A stretch of 5,476 nt of DNA, taken from positions 1 through 5,476 of the forward strand of contig CALERO010000006.1 of NCBI GenBank assembly GCA_937907325.1, given 5' to 3'. The translations under genes and the position numbers were made by a program. Every line of letters begins with the position of its first letter. Position 1 is the first letter of the stretch. Of this stretch, positions 1 to 5,469 are shown piece by piece. This stretch comes from UBA4716 sp002438865. GTDB lineage: Bacteria; Bacillota; Clostridia; UBA1381. Below the pieces are notes generated by a model. That model did not search any database. It saw nothing but the letters and a program-made list of their open reading frames with translations, and was not told where the DNA came from.

Positions 1-1087
1 CCGAAGTATAGTCCTTATTGCGGAGCTTTATGCCGTCCGATACAACCTTACCGTTATATCTTACGGTTACTTTTCCGAAATCAACCGTTATGCTCTTGGC
101 ACTGCTTGCGCCGTCCTCATAATATCTGATTGACGAACCCGAAACGTTGTCAATGTCTGCCGACTTTATAACGTATTCGGTGTTCTTTGTTGTTTCGTCA
201 TCAACGGCAACAAGCACCGGCTCGTCGCTTTCACGCTTTTGCTCATAATAAACCGTGATAAGCTTTCCGAGAAGCTTTGTAAGGTCGGTAACGTTTTCGG
301 TATACTTTGTATAATCAATCGTAACGTAATCCGAAGGCTTTGATACGTTTACCATCTGTATCTGACCCGGTAAAAGAGTACCGTTGCAGTTTGCGGTAAC
401 ATGTTCGCCTACGCCTGCAAGCTCACCCTTGAACTTTTTAACACCGAGAAAATCATTAAGAAGTGTTTTTCCCGACAGTTCGTATGAAGTTCCGTCGTTG
501 TTAAGCTCTCTGATTTCAACCTCGAGTGCGTTATTCAAAATCTGTGCTATAACGCCTCTCGGAGCGGGATCGGAGTATAAAACGCCGCTTATGCCCTTTG
601 TAAGTCCCAAAGCGCTCGCCTGCGTCTGATAACCTGTGGGGTATCCGCCCTTCTGTTCCGCAAAATCGGCATAACCGAGCGTACATACAACCATCTTTAA
701 TGCCTGTTCATATGTAACGTTATCATCGGGGCCGAATTTTCTGTCGCCGTAACCGTCAATAATCTTACGGTCATAGGCTGTCTTTATGCAAAATCTTGCC
801 CAGTGATCCTTTGATACGTCGTCAAACTCCGTCTGCTCTGTCTGGAGCTTGTCCATACCGAGCGTATAAACAACCATCTTTGTAAACTCGGCACGCGAGA
901 TTGATTTCTCAGGACCGAATGTACCGTCGCCATAGCCGTTTATAACGTTAAGCATTGACAATGTCGATATTGCCTTTGAATATTTTGTGTCCTCGCTCAC
1001 GTCGCTGTACGCTGCAAAAACAGTGCCCGAAAAGAGCGATGTTACAAGCATTGCGACAGCCGCCGCAAGTGAAATTAATTTTTTCAT
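1..1087 (-). CDS. SLH-domain surface protein, N-terminal part (3' end beyond the left edge)
   Basis: Translating the minus strand from the ATG at 1087 gives 362 codons with no stop before the window edge, so the gene is partial. Residues 1-25 are a Sec signal peptide: MKK, a hydrophobic stretch rich in Ala/Val/Leu, and a likely cleavage after VFA. SLH repeats follow. Repeat 1 (about 27-80) has GYGDGTFGP at 51-59 and SRAE at 64-67. Repeat 2 (about 88-140) has the parallel GYGDRKFGP at 112-120 and TYEQ at 125-128 where TRAE is usual. A degenerate repeat 3 (about 150-190) has APRG at 175-178. SLH repeats normally bind pyruvylated secondary cell-wall polymers and anchor proteins outside the cell. 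Residues 200-362 look beta-rich (alternating polar/hydrophobic, many Val/Thr/Tyr) and match no family I can name, so the effector function is unknown. The start is supported by AGGAAG at 1095-1100, 7 nt upstream. The gene is divergent from ftsH. Confidence 0.9.
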   Translation of the reverse strand, partial: MKKLISLAAAVAMLVTSLFSGTVFAAYSDVSEDTKYSKAISTLSMLNVINGYGDGTFGPEKSISRAEFTKMVVYTLGMDKLQTEQTEFDDVSKDHWARFCIKTAYDRKIIDGYGDRKFGPDDNVTYEQALKMVVCTLGYADFAEQKGGYPTGYQTQASALGLTKGISGVLYSDPAPRGVIAQILNNALEVEIRELNNDGTSYELSGKTLLNDFLGVKKFKGELAGVGEHVTANCNGTLLPGQIQMVNVSKPSDYVTIDYTKYTENVTDLTKLLGKLITVYYEQKRESDEPVLVAVDDETTKNTEYVIKSADIDNVSGSSIRYYEDGASSAKSITVDFGKVTVRYNGKVVSDGIKLRNKDYTS

Positions 1088-1125
1088 AATTTTACTTCCT
1101 TTCTGCATTTTAGCGATACACTTAT

Positions 1126-1154
1126 ATTATAGCACGCACTTTGCAATACGTCAA
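1126..1154 (-). promoter_or_regulatory. Sigma-A-type promoter of the SLH-protein gene
   Basis: On the minus strand, -35 TTGACG (1149-1154) and -10 TATAAT (1126-1131) are separated by 17 nt. TGC immediately before the -10 makes it an extended -10. The expected start near 1119 gives a leader of about 30 nt before the ATG at 1087, with the ribosome binding site AGGAAG (1095-1100) inside it. A perfect 10-bp palindrome, CAAAATTTTG (1156-1165), abuts the upstream side of the -35. It may be an AT-rich UP-like element or chance. Confidence 0.8.
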
Positions 1155-1252
1155 TCAAAATTTTGCACAATTAAAATTACAATTATTTCACATAATAGAT
1201 AATAGACTTTTCAGAAAAGATGTAAAAAAAATGTGAATTTATTTTATTGATG

Positions 1253-1281
1253 TTGAAAAAGATATTAATTCGTGTTACAAT
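1253..1281 (+). promoter_or_regulatory. Sigma-A-type promoter of the ftsH operon
   Basis: -35 TTGAAA (1253-1258) and -10 TACAAT (1276-1281) are 17 nt apart, with TGT just before the -10 (extended -10). Transcription would start near 1288, about 27 nt before the GTG start. I looked for the heat-shock operators CIRCE (HrcA) and the CtsR repeat in this intergenic region and saw neither, so nothing in the sequence links ftsH to those regulons here. Confidence 0.75.
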
Positions 1282-1294
1282 TAGCTTATATCGA

Positions 1295-1303
1295 GAGAAA
1301 GGA
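1295..1303 (+). promoter_or_regulatory. Ribosome binding site fixing the GTG start of ftsH
   Basis: GAGAAAGGA ends 11 nt before the GTG at 1315. No ATG or other good start lies between the promoter and this GTG in frame. The encoded start (MAKNKK, then a transmembrane segment) is typical of FtsH, so GTG 1315 is the best choice despite slightly long spacing. Confidence 0.7.
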
Positions 1304-1314
1304 AACAAATACCT

Positions 1315-3285
1315 GTGGCAAAAAATAAGAAAAATGACCGTGTGCCGCCGTATAAAAATCCGATATTTATGTTTATCATAATTTCGGTTGCGGCAACGAT
1401 ATGTATTAACCTTGCGTTCTCCTCACTGTTTTCGGAGCGCTCAAAGGAAATAACCTACAATGAATTTATGGAAATGATCGACAAAGACGAGGTTGACACC
1501 GTTGCGATTGAGTCCGACCGCTATGTCATATACGGCAAGCCGGACGAAAATCAGCTCCCCTCCGAGAGTGTGAGAGCGCTCAGAATTATGGATTCGTGGG
1601 GATTTGACACCTCGGAGGTCAAATCCAGGCTGAAAAACGAAAGCAGGGCGGTGTACTGTACGGGATATATCCGTGACGAGCGGCTTTTGCAGAAGCTTGA
1701 CGATCACAACATAACCTATTACACAAAGGTGCAAAACACCAATCCGATACTCGGATTTATAATTGCAAACATACTGCCTTTCCTTATAATAATGCTTATG
1801 GTTTCGCTGTTTTTCAGATTTGCGTCCAAGAAGATGGGCGGCGGAGGCGGCATTATGGGCATAGGACAGTCGAACGCCAAAATGTACAATGTCGAAAACA
1901 AGACGGGCGTTACCTTTAATGATGTTGCCGGTCAGGAGGAGGCAAAGGAGTCGCTCAACGAGATAGTCGATTTCCTCCACAATCCGTCAAAATACACCGC
2001 AATAGGCGCAAAACAGCCTAAGGGCGCATTGCTCGTAGGTCCTCCGGGAACGGGTAAAACCCTTTTGGCAAAGGCTGTTGCCGGCGAGGCAAACGTACCG
2101 TTTTTCTCGCTTTCAGGCTCGGAATTTGTGGAAATGTTTGTCGGAGTGGGCGCATCGAGAGTGCGTGATTTATTCAAGCAGGCGTCCGCAAAAGCGCCGT
2201 GCATAATTTTCATAGATGAGATAGACGCAATCGGAAAATCACGTGACAATCAGATAAGCTCGAATGATGAGCGTGAGCAGACTCTTAACCAATTGCTTTC
2301 GGAAATGGACGGCTTTGACTCGTCAAAGGGACTGGTTATCCTTGCGGCAACAAACCGCCCCGAAGTGCTTGACAAGGCACTGTTAAGACCGGGACGTTTT
2401 GACAGACGTATTGTTGTTGAAAAACCCGACCTCAAGGGACGTGAGGAAGTATTAAAGGTACACATCAAGAATGTAAAAACCGACCCGTCCGTAGACTTGC
2501 ACGAGATGGCTCTCGCAACAAGCGGTGCGGTTGGCGCAGACCTTGCGAATATGATAAACGAAGCGGCTTTAAGAGCGGTGCGGTGCGGCAGACAGCGTGT
2601 TTTGCAGGAGGACCTTATGGAGGCTGTTGAGGTAATCATAGCCGGCAAGGAAAAGAAGGACAGAATTTTAAGCAAGAAGGAAAAACGCATAGTTTCCTTC
2701 CACGAAGTCGGTCATGCGCTTGCGACGGCATTACAGAAGCACACACAGCCGGTTCAGAAAATAACAATCGTTCCCCGTACAATGGGTTCGCTCGGATACA
2801 CCATGCAGATGCCCGAGGAGGAGGAGCATTACCTTATGTCCAAGGACGAAATCCTTGACCAGATAACGGTATTTCTCGCCGGACGATGCGCTGAGGAGCT
2901 TGTTTTCAACGTACAGACAACGGGTGCATCGAACGATATAGAGCGTGCGACGGAGCTTGCACGTAATATGATTACAATGTACGGTATGTCCGACAAGTTC
3001 GGTATGGCGGGGCTTGAAAGCATACAGAACAAGTACCTTGACGGACGGAGCGTTTCAAACTGCAGCGAGGAAACGAAAACCGACATAGACCGTGAGGTTG
3101 TGGAGGTACTCAAAAAATGCCACGAAAAGGCTTACAATCTGCTTTCGCAAAACCGTGAGGCACTTGATGAAATAGCGGAATTTCTTATTGAAAAAGAAAC
3201 GATAAGCGGTGAAGAATTTATGGAAATCTTCAACAGAGTAAACAGCCGTTCCGAGGAAAATAACAGCGAGGATATATCGGAATGA
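1315..3285 (+). CDS. ftsH: ATP-dependent zinc metalloprotease FtsH
   Basis: A 656-residue membrane AAA+ protease that forms hexamers and degrades misassembled membrane proteins and short-lived cytosolic regulators. In order: a short basic cytosolic N-terminus; transmembrane helix 1 (about 16-39); an extracytoplasmic domain (about 41-144, FtsH-ext type); transmembrane helix 2 (about 145-168); a Gly-rich linker (175-184); and the AAA+ domain. That domain has Walker A GPPGTGKT (242-249), the pore loop FVG (275-277), Walker B IIFIDE (297-302) and the second region of homology with likely arginine fingers R361 and R364. The peptidase domain has HEVGH (463-467) and the third zinc ligand D541 in SNDIERA. 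All key residues are present, and the length is close to the usual 600-660. The start is GTG. The stop overlaps the next gene by 4 nt (ATGA), so the two are probably translationally coupled. It is divergent from the SLH gene. Confidence 0.97.
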   Translation: MAKNKKNDRVPPYKNPIFMFIIISVAATICINLAFSSLFSERSKEITYNEFMEMIDKDEVDTVAIESDRYVIYGKPDENQLPSESVRALRIMDSWGFDTSEVKSRLKNESRAVYCTGYIRDERLLQKLDDHNITYYTKVQNTNPILGFIIANILPFLIIMLMVSLFFRFASKKMGGGGGIMGIGQSNAKMYNVENKTGVTFNDVAGQEEAKESLNEIVDFLHNPSKYTAIGAKQPKGALLVGPPGTGKTLLAKAVAGEANVPFFSLSGSEFVEMFVGVGASRVRDLFKQASAKAPCIIFIDEIDAIGKSRDNQISSNDEREQTLNQLLSEMDGFDSSKGLVILAATNRPEVLDKALLRPGRFDRRIVVEKPDLKGREEVLKVHIKNVKTDPSVDLHEMALATSGAVGADLANMINEAALRAVRCGRQRVLQEDLMEAVEVIIAGKEKKDRILSKKEKRIVSFHEVGHALATALQKHTQPVQKITIVPRTMGSLGYTMQMPEEEEHYLMSKDEILDQITVFLAGRCAEELVFNVQTTGASNDIERATELARNMITMYGMSDKFGMAGLESIQNKYLDGRSVSNCSEETKTDIDREVVEVLKKCHEKAYNLLSQNREALDEIAEFLIEKETISGEEFMEIFNRVNSRSEENNSEDISE

Positions 3286-3611
3286 AAAGCGCATTTTCAC
3301 AAAGGATAAAATCATTAAGAAAACAGCATAACTACACGCAGACAGAGCTTGCGGAGCTTTTGGGTGTAGGGCGCACCTGCGTTTCCAACTGGGAAAGCGG
3401 CTTGCGTGTTCCCGATGTTGACTCCGTTGCAAAGCTTTCGGCGATTTTCGGAGTAAATGCGGAATACCTTGTTTTTTCCGCACCGCTCACGGCGGTGCGC
3501 CCCGAAAGCGCAGGCATAGACATATCAAAGCTTTCCGACTACGGCGTTGAAAAGCTTAAGGAATATTACAAAACTTTGCTCTACGATAAAAAATGTGTGA
3601 AAAGATATTGA
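3282..3611 (+). CDS. XRE-family helix-turn-helix protein, co-translated with ftsH
   Basis: A 109-residue protein with an N-terminal Cro/C1-type HTH domain (about 7-63). The helix-2 segment is TQTELAELLGV (19-29) and the recognition-helix segment is RTCVSNWESG (31-40), followed by the usual VPDVDSVAKLSAIFGV (43-58). XRE proteins of this size are normally dimeric DNA-binding regulators. Residues 64-79 are a likely linker, and 80-109 a short Lys/Tyr-rich, probably helical tail that could mediate dimerisation or effector sensing. I recognise no named domain there. The ATG sits in the ATGA overlap with the ftsH stop, with GAGG (3268-3271) 10 nt upstream. No separate promoter is evident, so it should depend on ftsH transcription and translation. 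Its targets are unknown. Candidates are its own operon and the promoter that begins at its stop codon. It has no toxin partner and no phage neighbours, so a toxin-antitoxin or prophage role is not supported. Confidence 0.92.
   Translation: MKSAFSQRIKSLRKQHNYTQTELAELLGVGRTCVSNWESGLRVPDVDSVAKLSAIFGVNAEYLVFSAPLTAVRPESAGIDISKLSDYGVEKLKEYYKTLLYDKKCVKRY
3479..3499 (+). repeat. GC-rich hairpin inside the XRE coding sequence
   Basis: CGCACCGC (3479-3486) and GCGGTGCG (3492-3499) are perfect 8-bp inverted arms around a 5-nt loop. They lie at codons 66-73, in the linker after the HTH domain. No T-run follows on either strand, so this is not an intrinsic terminator. It may affect mRNA stability or translation, or simply reflect codon choice. 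Confidence 0.5.
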
Positions 3612-3635
3612 CAAGCTTGATATTTTGTATATAAT
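3608..3635 (+). promoter_or_regulatory. Consensus promoter at the XRE stop codon, upstream of the epimerase gene
   Basis: -35 TTGACA (3608-3613) and -10 TATAAT (3630-3635) are both exact consensus, with a 16-nt spacer. The -35 box contains the TGA stop of the XRE gene. Initiation is expected around 3642. The next gene starts at 3709, but an intrinsic terminator lies between them, so the full-length transcript requires readthrough. Confidence 0.75.
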
Positions 3636-3648
3636 TTATATCGAAGCT
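3614..3648. promoter_or_regulatory. Imperfect dyad around the -10 box, possible operator
   Basis: AGCTTGATAT (3614-3623) and ATATCGAAGCT (3638-3648) are inverted arms of 10 bp. They pair completely except for one extra base (G3643), with 14 nt between the arms. The dyad covers the promoter spacer, the -10 box and the expected start site, where a bound repressor would block RNA polymerase. The upstream XRE protein is the obvious candidate ligand, but that is inference from adjacency only. Confidence 0.4.
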
Positions 3649-3651
3649 GTG

Positions 3652-3690
3652 AAAAAAAATAAAAGACGGCTTTGCCGTCTTTTGTTTTTT
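3652..3690 (+). terminator. Intrinsic terminator between the XRE and epimerase genes
   Basis: AAAAGACGGC (3661-3670), loop TTT, and GCCGTCTTTT (3674-3683) form a perfect 10-bp stem, followed by G and six T. The A-run at 3652-3659 can pair with the trailing T-run through a T-G wobble, so the structure can also act on the minus strand. It should end ftsH-XRE transcription. It lies 18 nt before the epimerase start codon and downstream of the only visible promoter for that gene, so it is also a leader element. Confidence 0.85.
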
Positions 3691-3708
3691 CAGGAAAGGA
3701 TGTAACAA

Positions 3709-4476
3709 ATGAAAATAGGAATTTGCGAATCGGTGGAAAAGCTGTGTATGATTGAGCGGGGAGCGGCTGATTACGCAGAGCTGGGACTTTCTCAGATATA
3801 CAAAATGAGCGACAGTGAAATCCGTGAAACCAAAAAGAAGCTTGCTGACAGGGGACTTGTTCCGGAAACCTCAAACTCTTTCTTCGGCAATATGAGAATG
3901 TGCGGAGAGGTATATGACGCAAAAAAGATTTCCGAATACAGCAAGAAAGCGCTTTATAAAGCGGCGCAGTTCGGCATACACACCTCCGTTCTCGGCAACG
4001 GGTCGGCAAGGCGCATACCGGAAGGTGCAAACCGTGAAGAATGTATGCGTCAGATAGAAGAAACATTTTACACTGCCGGTTCGGCGGCGGCGGAGTTCGG
4101 AACGGTAATCGTCATCGAGCCGCTCAACAGCAACGAAACAAACGTAATAACCACCGTTGCGGAGGGAGCAAAATTATGCAGAAAACTTAATCACCCGAAC
4201 GTAAAACTGCTTGCGGATATATTCCATATGTCGGTTGAGGACGAATCTTTCGATTCGATAATTAAAAATGCCGATATTATAAAGCATATTCACATCGCCG
4301 CACCGAAAACGAGAAACTTCCCGTCCGAGGCAGAAACGGAATACTATAATAAGCTTAAAGACGCACTCAAAAAGGCAAATTACGATTTGCGCATCAGCAT
4401 TGAGGGCGGCTACAGTGAGGATTTTCTCCCCGGAGCAAACAAAAGCCTTGAATTTTTAAAGAAAATTTTTAAATAA
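3709..4476 (+). CDS. Sugar phosphate isomerase/epimerase-like TIM-barrel protein
   Basis: A 255-residue protein of the xylose-isomerase-like (AP-endonuclease-2) superfamily, whose members interconvert sugars or sugar derivatives on a divalent metal. The pattern resembles the D-tagatose/D-psicose 3-epimerase and hydroxypyruvate isomerase group. Visible landmarks are AEL (23-25) in an early strand, IEPLN with E137, LADIFHM with D170 and H173, HIH with H195, R202 just after it, and SIEGG with E232. By analogy with ketohexose 3-epimerases, E137, D170, H195 and E232 would bind the metal, with H173 and R202 near the substrate. No signal peptide or membrane segment is seen, so it should be cytosolic. 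It is slightly shorter than the usual 270-290 residues, but no motif is missing. AAAGGA (3695-3700), 8 nt before the ATG, supports the start. The substrate cannot be read from the sequence, and inositol- or rhamnose-related isomerases remain possible. It converges on the aldolase gene. Confidence 0.85.
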   Translation: MKIGICESVEKLCMIERGAADYAELGLSQIYKMSDSEIRETKKKLADRGLVPETSNSFFGNMRMCGEVYDAKKISEYSKKALYKAAQFGIHTSVLGNGSARRIPEGANREECMRQIEETFYTAGSAAAEFGTVIVIEPLNSNETNVITTVAEGAKLCRKLNHPNVKLLADIFHMSVEDESFDSIIKNADIIKHIHIAAPKTRNFPSEAETEYYNKLKDALKKANYDLRISIEGGYSEDFLPGANKSLEFLKKIFK

Positions 4477-4528
4477 TATACGAAAAACCCGGCAAGCAAG
4501 GGGGTAGCTTGTCGGGTTTTTCCGTATA
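4477..4528. terminator. Bidirectional intrinsic terminator between convergent genes
   Basis: A long stem begins right after the epimerase TAA. CAAGC (4493-4497) pairs with GCTTG (4507-4511), then a G-T wobble, CCCG with CGGG, AAAAA (4483-4487) with TTTTT (4517-4521), and G4482 with C4522. After one bulged C, C4481 pairs with G4524 and the TATA tracts pair. The loop is about 9 nt and G-rich. A T-run follows the GC stem on each strand, so it can stop the epimerase (plus) and the aldolase (minus) transcripts. Confidence 0.88.
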
Positions 4529-4548
4529 ACATTGGAGTTGGGTATGGC

Positions 4549-5415
4549 TTATTTGTAAAGCTCCGCTTTTCCGAGGTCATTGAATAACTGCATTTTGTAT
4601 TCAACAACTTCTCTCATTGCCTTTATACACGGCGGATAGATTGCATTAGGTTCAATCCAGCCGGGATTTTCGGCAAGAACTTCACGGCACTTCTTATAGA
4701 ATGCGAACTTGATGTCGCTTGAGATATTAATCTTTGAAATACCGATTTTTACGGATTCTGCAATTTCCTTGTCGGGGTTGCTTGATCCGCCGTGGAGTAC
4801 GAGAGGAACGTCAACCGTATCACGGATTGTCTTTAGCAGGTCAAGCTTAAGCTCCGGCTTTTTGTTCTTCGGATAAATTCCGTGAGCCGTGCCGATTGCA
4901 ACGGCGAGTGAGTCTATGCCTGTCTTTTTGATAAAGTCCTCTGCCTGAGCGGGGTCTGTATAGATAATATCGTCTGCGCCGCCCTCGTAGGACTCGCCCG
5001 TTGTACCGATTGTGCCAAGCTCTGCCTCAACGGATACGTTCGACACCTTTGCAACCTCAACAACCTTCTTTGTGATTGCGATGTTGTCCTCGTATGACAT
5101 ATGCGATGCGTCTATCATTACAGAGGTAAATCCGCAGCGGATAGCACGGAGGATTTCCTCAAACTTGCCGCCGTGGTCAAGGTGAATAACCATCGGCACT
5201 TTTGACTTATTGGCTTCCTCGATACAGGTCTTTATAAAGCTGTCGCCCAAAAATTCAAGCTCTGTGGGGTGGATTGCCAGTATTACCGGCGCATTCTTTT
5301 CGTTTGCGCTTTCCACAACACCCTTTAAAATTGCCTCACTGCCGATATTGAATGCCGGTACGGCAAATTCGTTCTTGTCTGCTACTGCGAGCATTTCTTT
5401 CATATTGATTAACAT
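4549..5415 (-). CDS. Class II (zinc-dependent) ketose-bisphosphate aldolase, fructose/tagatose-bisphosphate type
   Basis: A 288-residue cytosolic TIM-barrel enzyme that reversibly cleaves a ketose 1,6-bisphosphate to dihydroxyacetone phosphate and an aldehyde phosphate. Visible motifs are HLDHGG (78-83) with catalytic D80 and zinc ligand H81, VEAELG (129-134) with acidic residues E130 and E132, GTAHG with zinc ligand H178, LHGGSS with zinc ligand H208 and a phosphate-binding Gly/Ser loop, and KINISSD (228-234) for substrate phosphate. Length matches the short GatY/KbaY-like group (about 280-290 residues). Whether it serves glycolytic fructose-bisphosphate or a tagatose/other ketose pathway cannot be told, so no symbol is given. 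The start chosen is the ATG at 5415 (MLINMKEML, the usual family start). The frame stays open to a TTG at 5469, but the intervening 18 residues are unlike the family. The gene converges on the epimerase gene, so the two are not one operon. Confidence 0.93.
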   Translation of the reverse strand: MLINMKEMLAVADKNEFAVPAFNIGSEAILKGVVESANEKNAPVILAIHPTELEFLGDSFIKTCIEEANKSKVPMVIHLDHGGKFEEILRAIRCGFTSVMIDASHMSYEDNIAITKKVVEVAKVSNVSVEAELGTIGTTGESYEGGADDIIYTDPAQAEDFIKKTGIDSLAVAIGTAHGIYPKNKKPELKLDLLKTIRDTVDVPLVLHGGSSNPDKEIAESVKIGISKINISSDIKFAFYKKCREVLAENPGWIEPNAIYPPCIKAMREVVEYKMQLFNDLGKAELYK

Positions 5416-5424
5416 AACAATACA

Positions 5425-5430
5425 TCTCCT
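5425..5430 (-). promoter_or_regulatory. Ribosome binding site fixing the aldolase start
   Basis: AGGAGA on the minus strand lies 9 nt before the ATG at 5415. This strong site, with the family-typical N-terminus, settles the start and argues against the longer reading from TTG 5469. Another ATG (5423-5425) touches the site but is out of frame. Confidence 0.85.
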
Positions 5431-5439
5431 CGTATAATA

Positions 5440-5469
5440 AATATAGTAGTTTTTAGAGTTCCTCTCCAA
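5440..5469 (-). promoter_or_regulatory. Possible promoter of the aldolase gene
   Basis: On the minus strand, TTGGAG (5464-5469) and TATATT (5440-5445) are 18 nt apart, giving a predicted start near 5433 and a leader of about 18 nt. The match is moderate. Transcription could equally come from a promoter beyond the right edge. Confidence 0.35.

Noticed and set aside
384..1202. Plus-strand open frames at 384-629 and 987-1202
   Set aside because: They lie opposite or across the start of the SLH-protein gene, which has a signal peptide, SLH motifs, a ribosome binding site and a promoter. The plus-strand frames show no recognisable domain or ribosome binding site.
1088..1314. CIRCE or CtsR heat-shock operator upstream of ftsH
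   Set aside because: Neither the CIRCE inverted repeat nor the CtsR heptad repeat is present.
1441..3113. Several minus-strand open frames opposite ftsH
   Set aside because: ftsH is full length with all catalytic motifs. The opposing frames have low-complexity, Ser-rich translations typical of antisense shadows and no family match.
3055..3523. Minus-strand frames opposite the ftsH end and the XRE gene
   Set aside because: They overlap two well-supported genes, have no good ribosome binding site and contain no recognisable domain.
3282..3611. XRE protein as an antitoxin or phage repressor
   Set aside because: There is no adjacent toxin, integrase or phage gene, and it is fused in translation to ftsH.
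3612..3708. Known riboswitch or T-box leader before the epimerase gene
   Set aside because: The leader is only about 65 nt and contains a single hairpin with no recognisable aptamer or T-box motif.
3581..4066. Minus-strand 161-codon frame opposite the epimerase gene
   Set aside because: It crosses the terminator hairpin and the epimerase N-terminus. Its Cys/Arg/Phe-rich translation is typical of an antisense shadow.
5416..5469. N-terminal extension of the aldolase to a TTG at 5469
   Set aside because: The extra 18 residues are not family-like, cross the aldolase ribosome binding site and probable promoter, and the ATG at 5415 has an ideal AGGAGA site.
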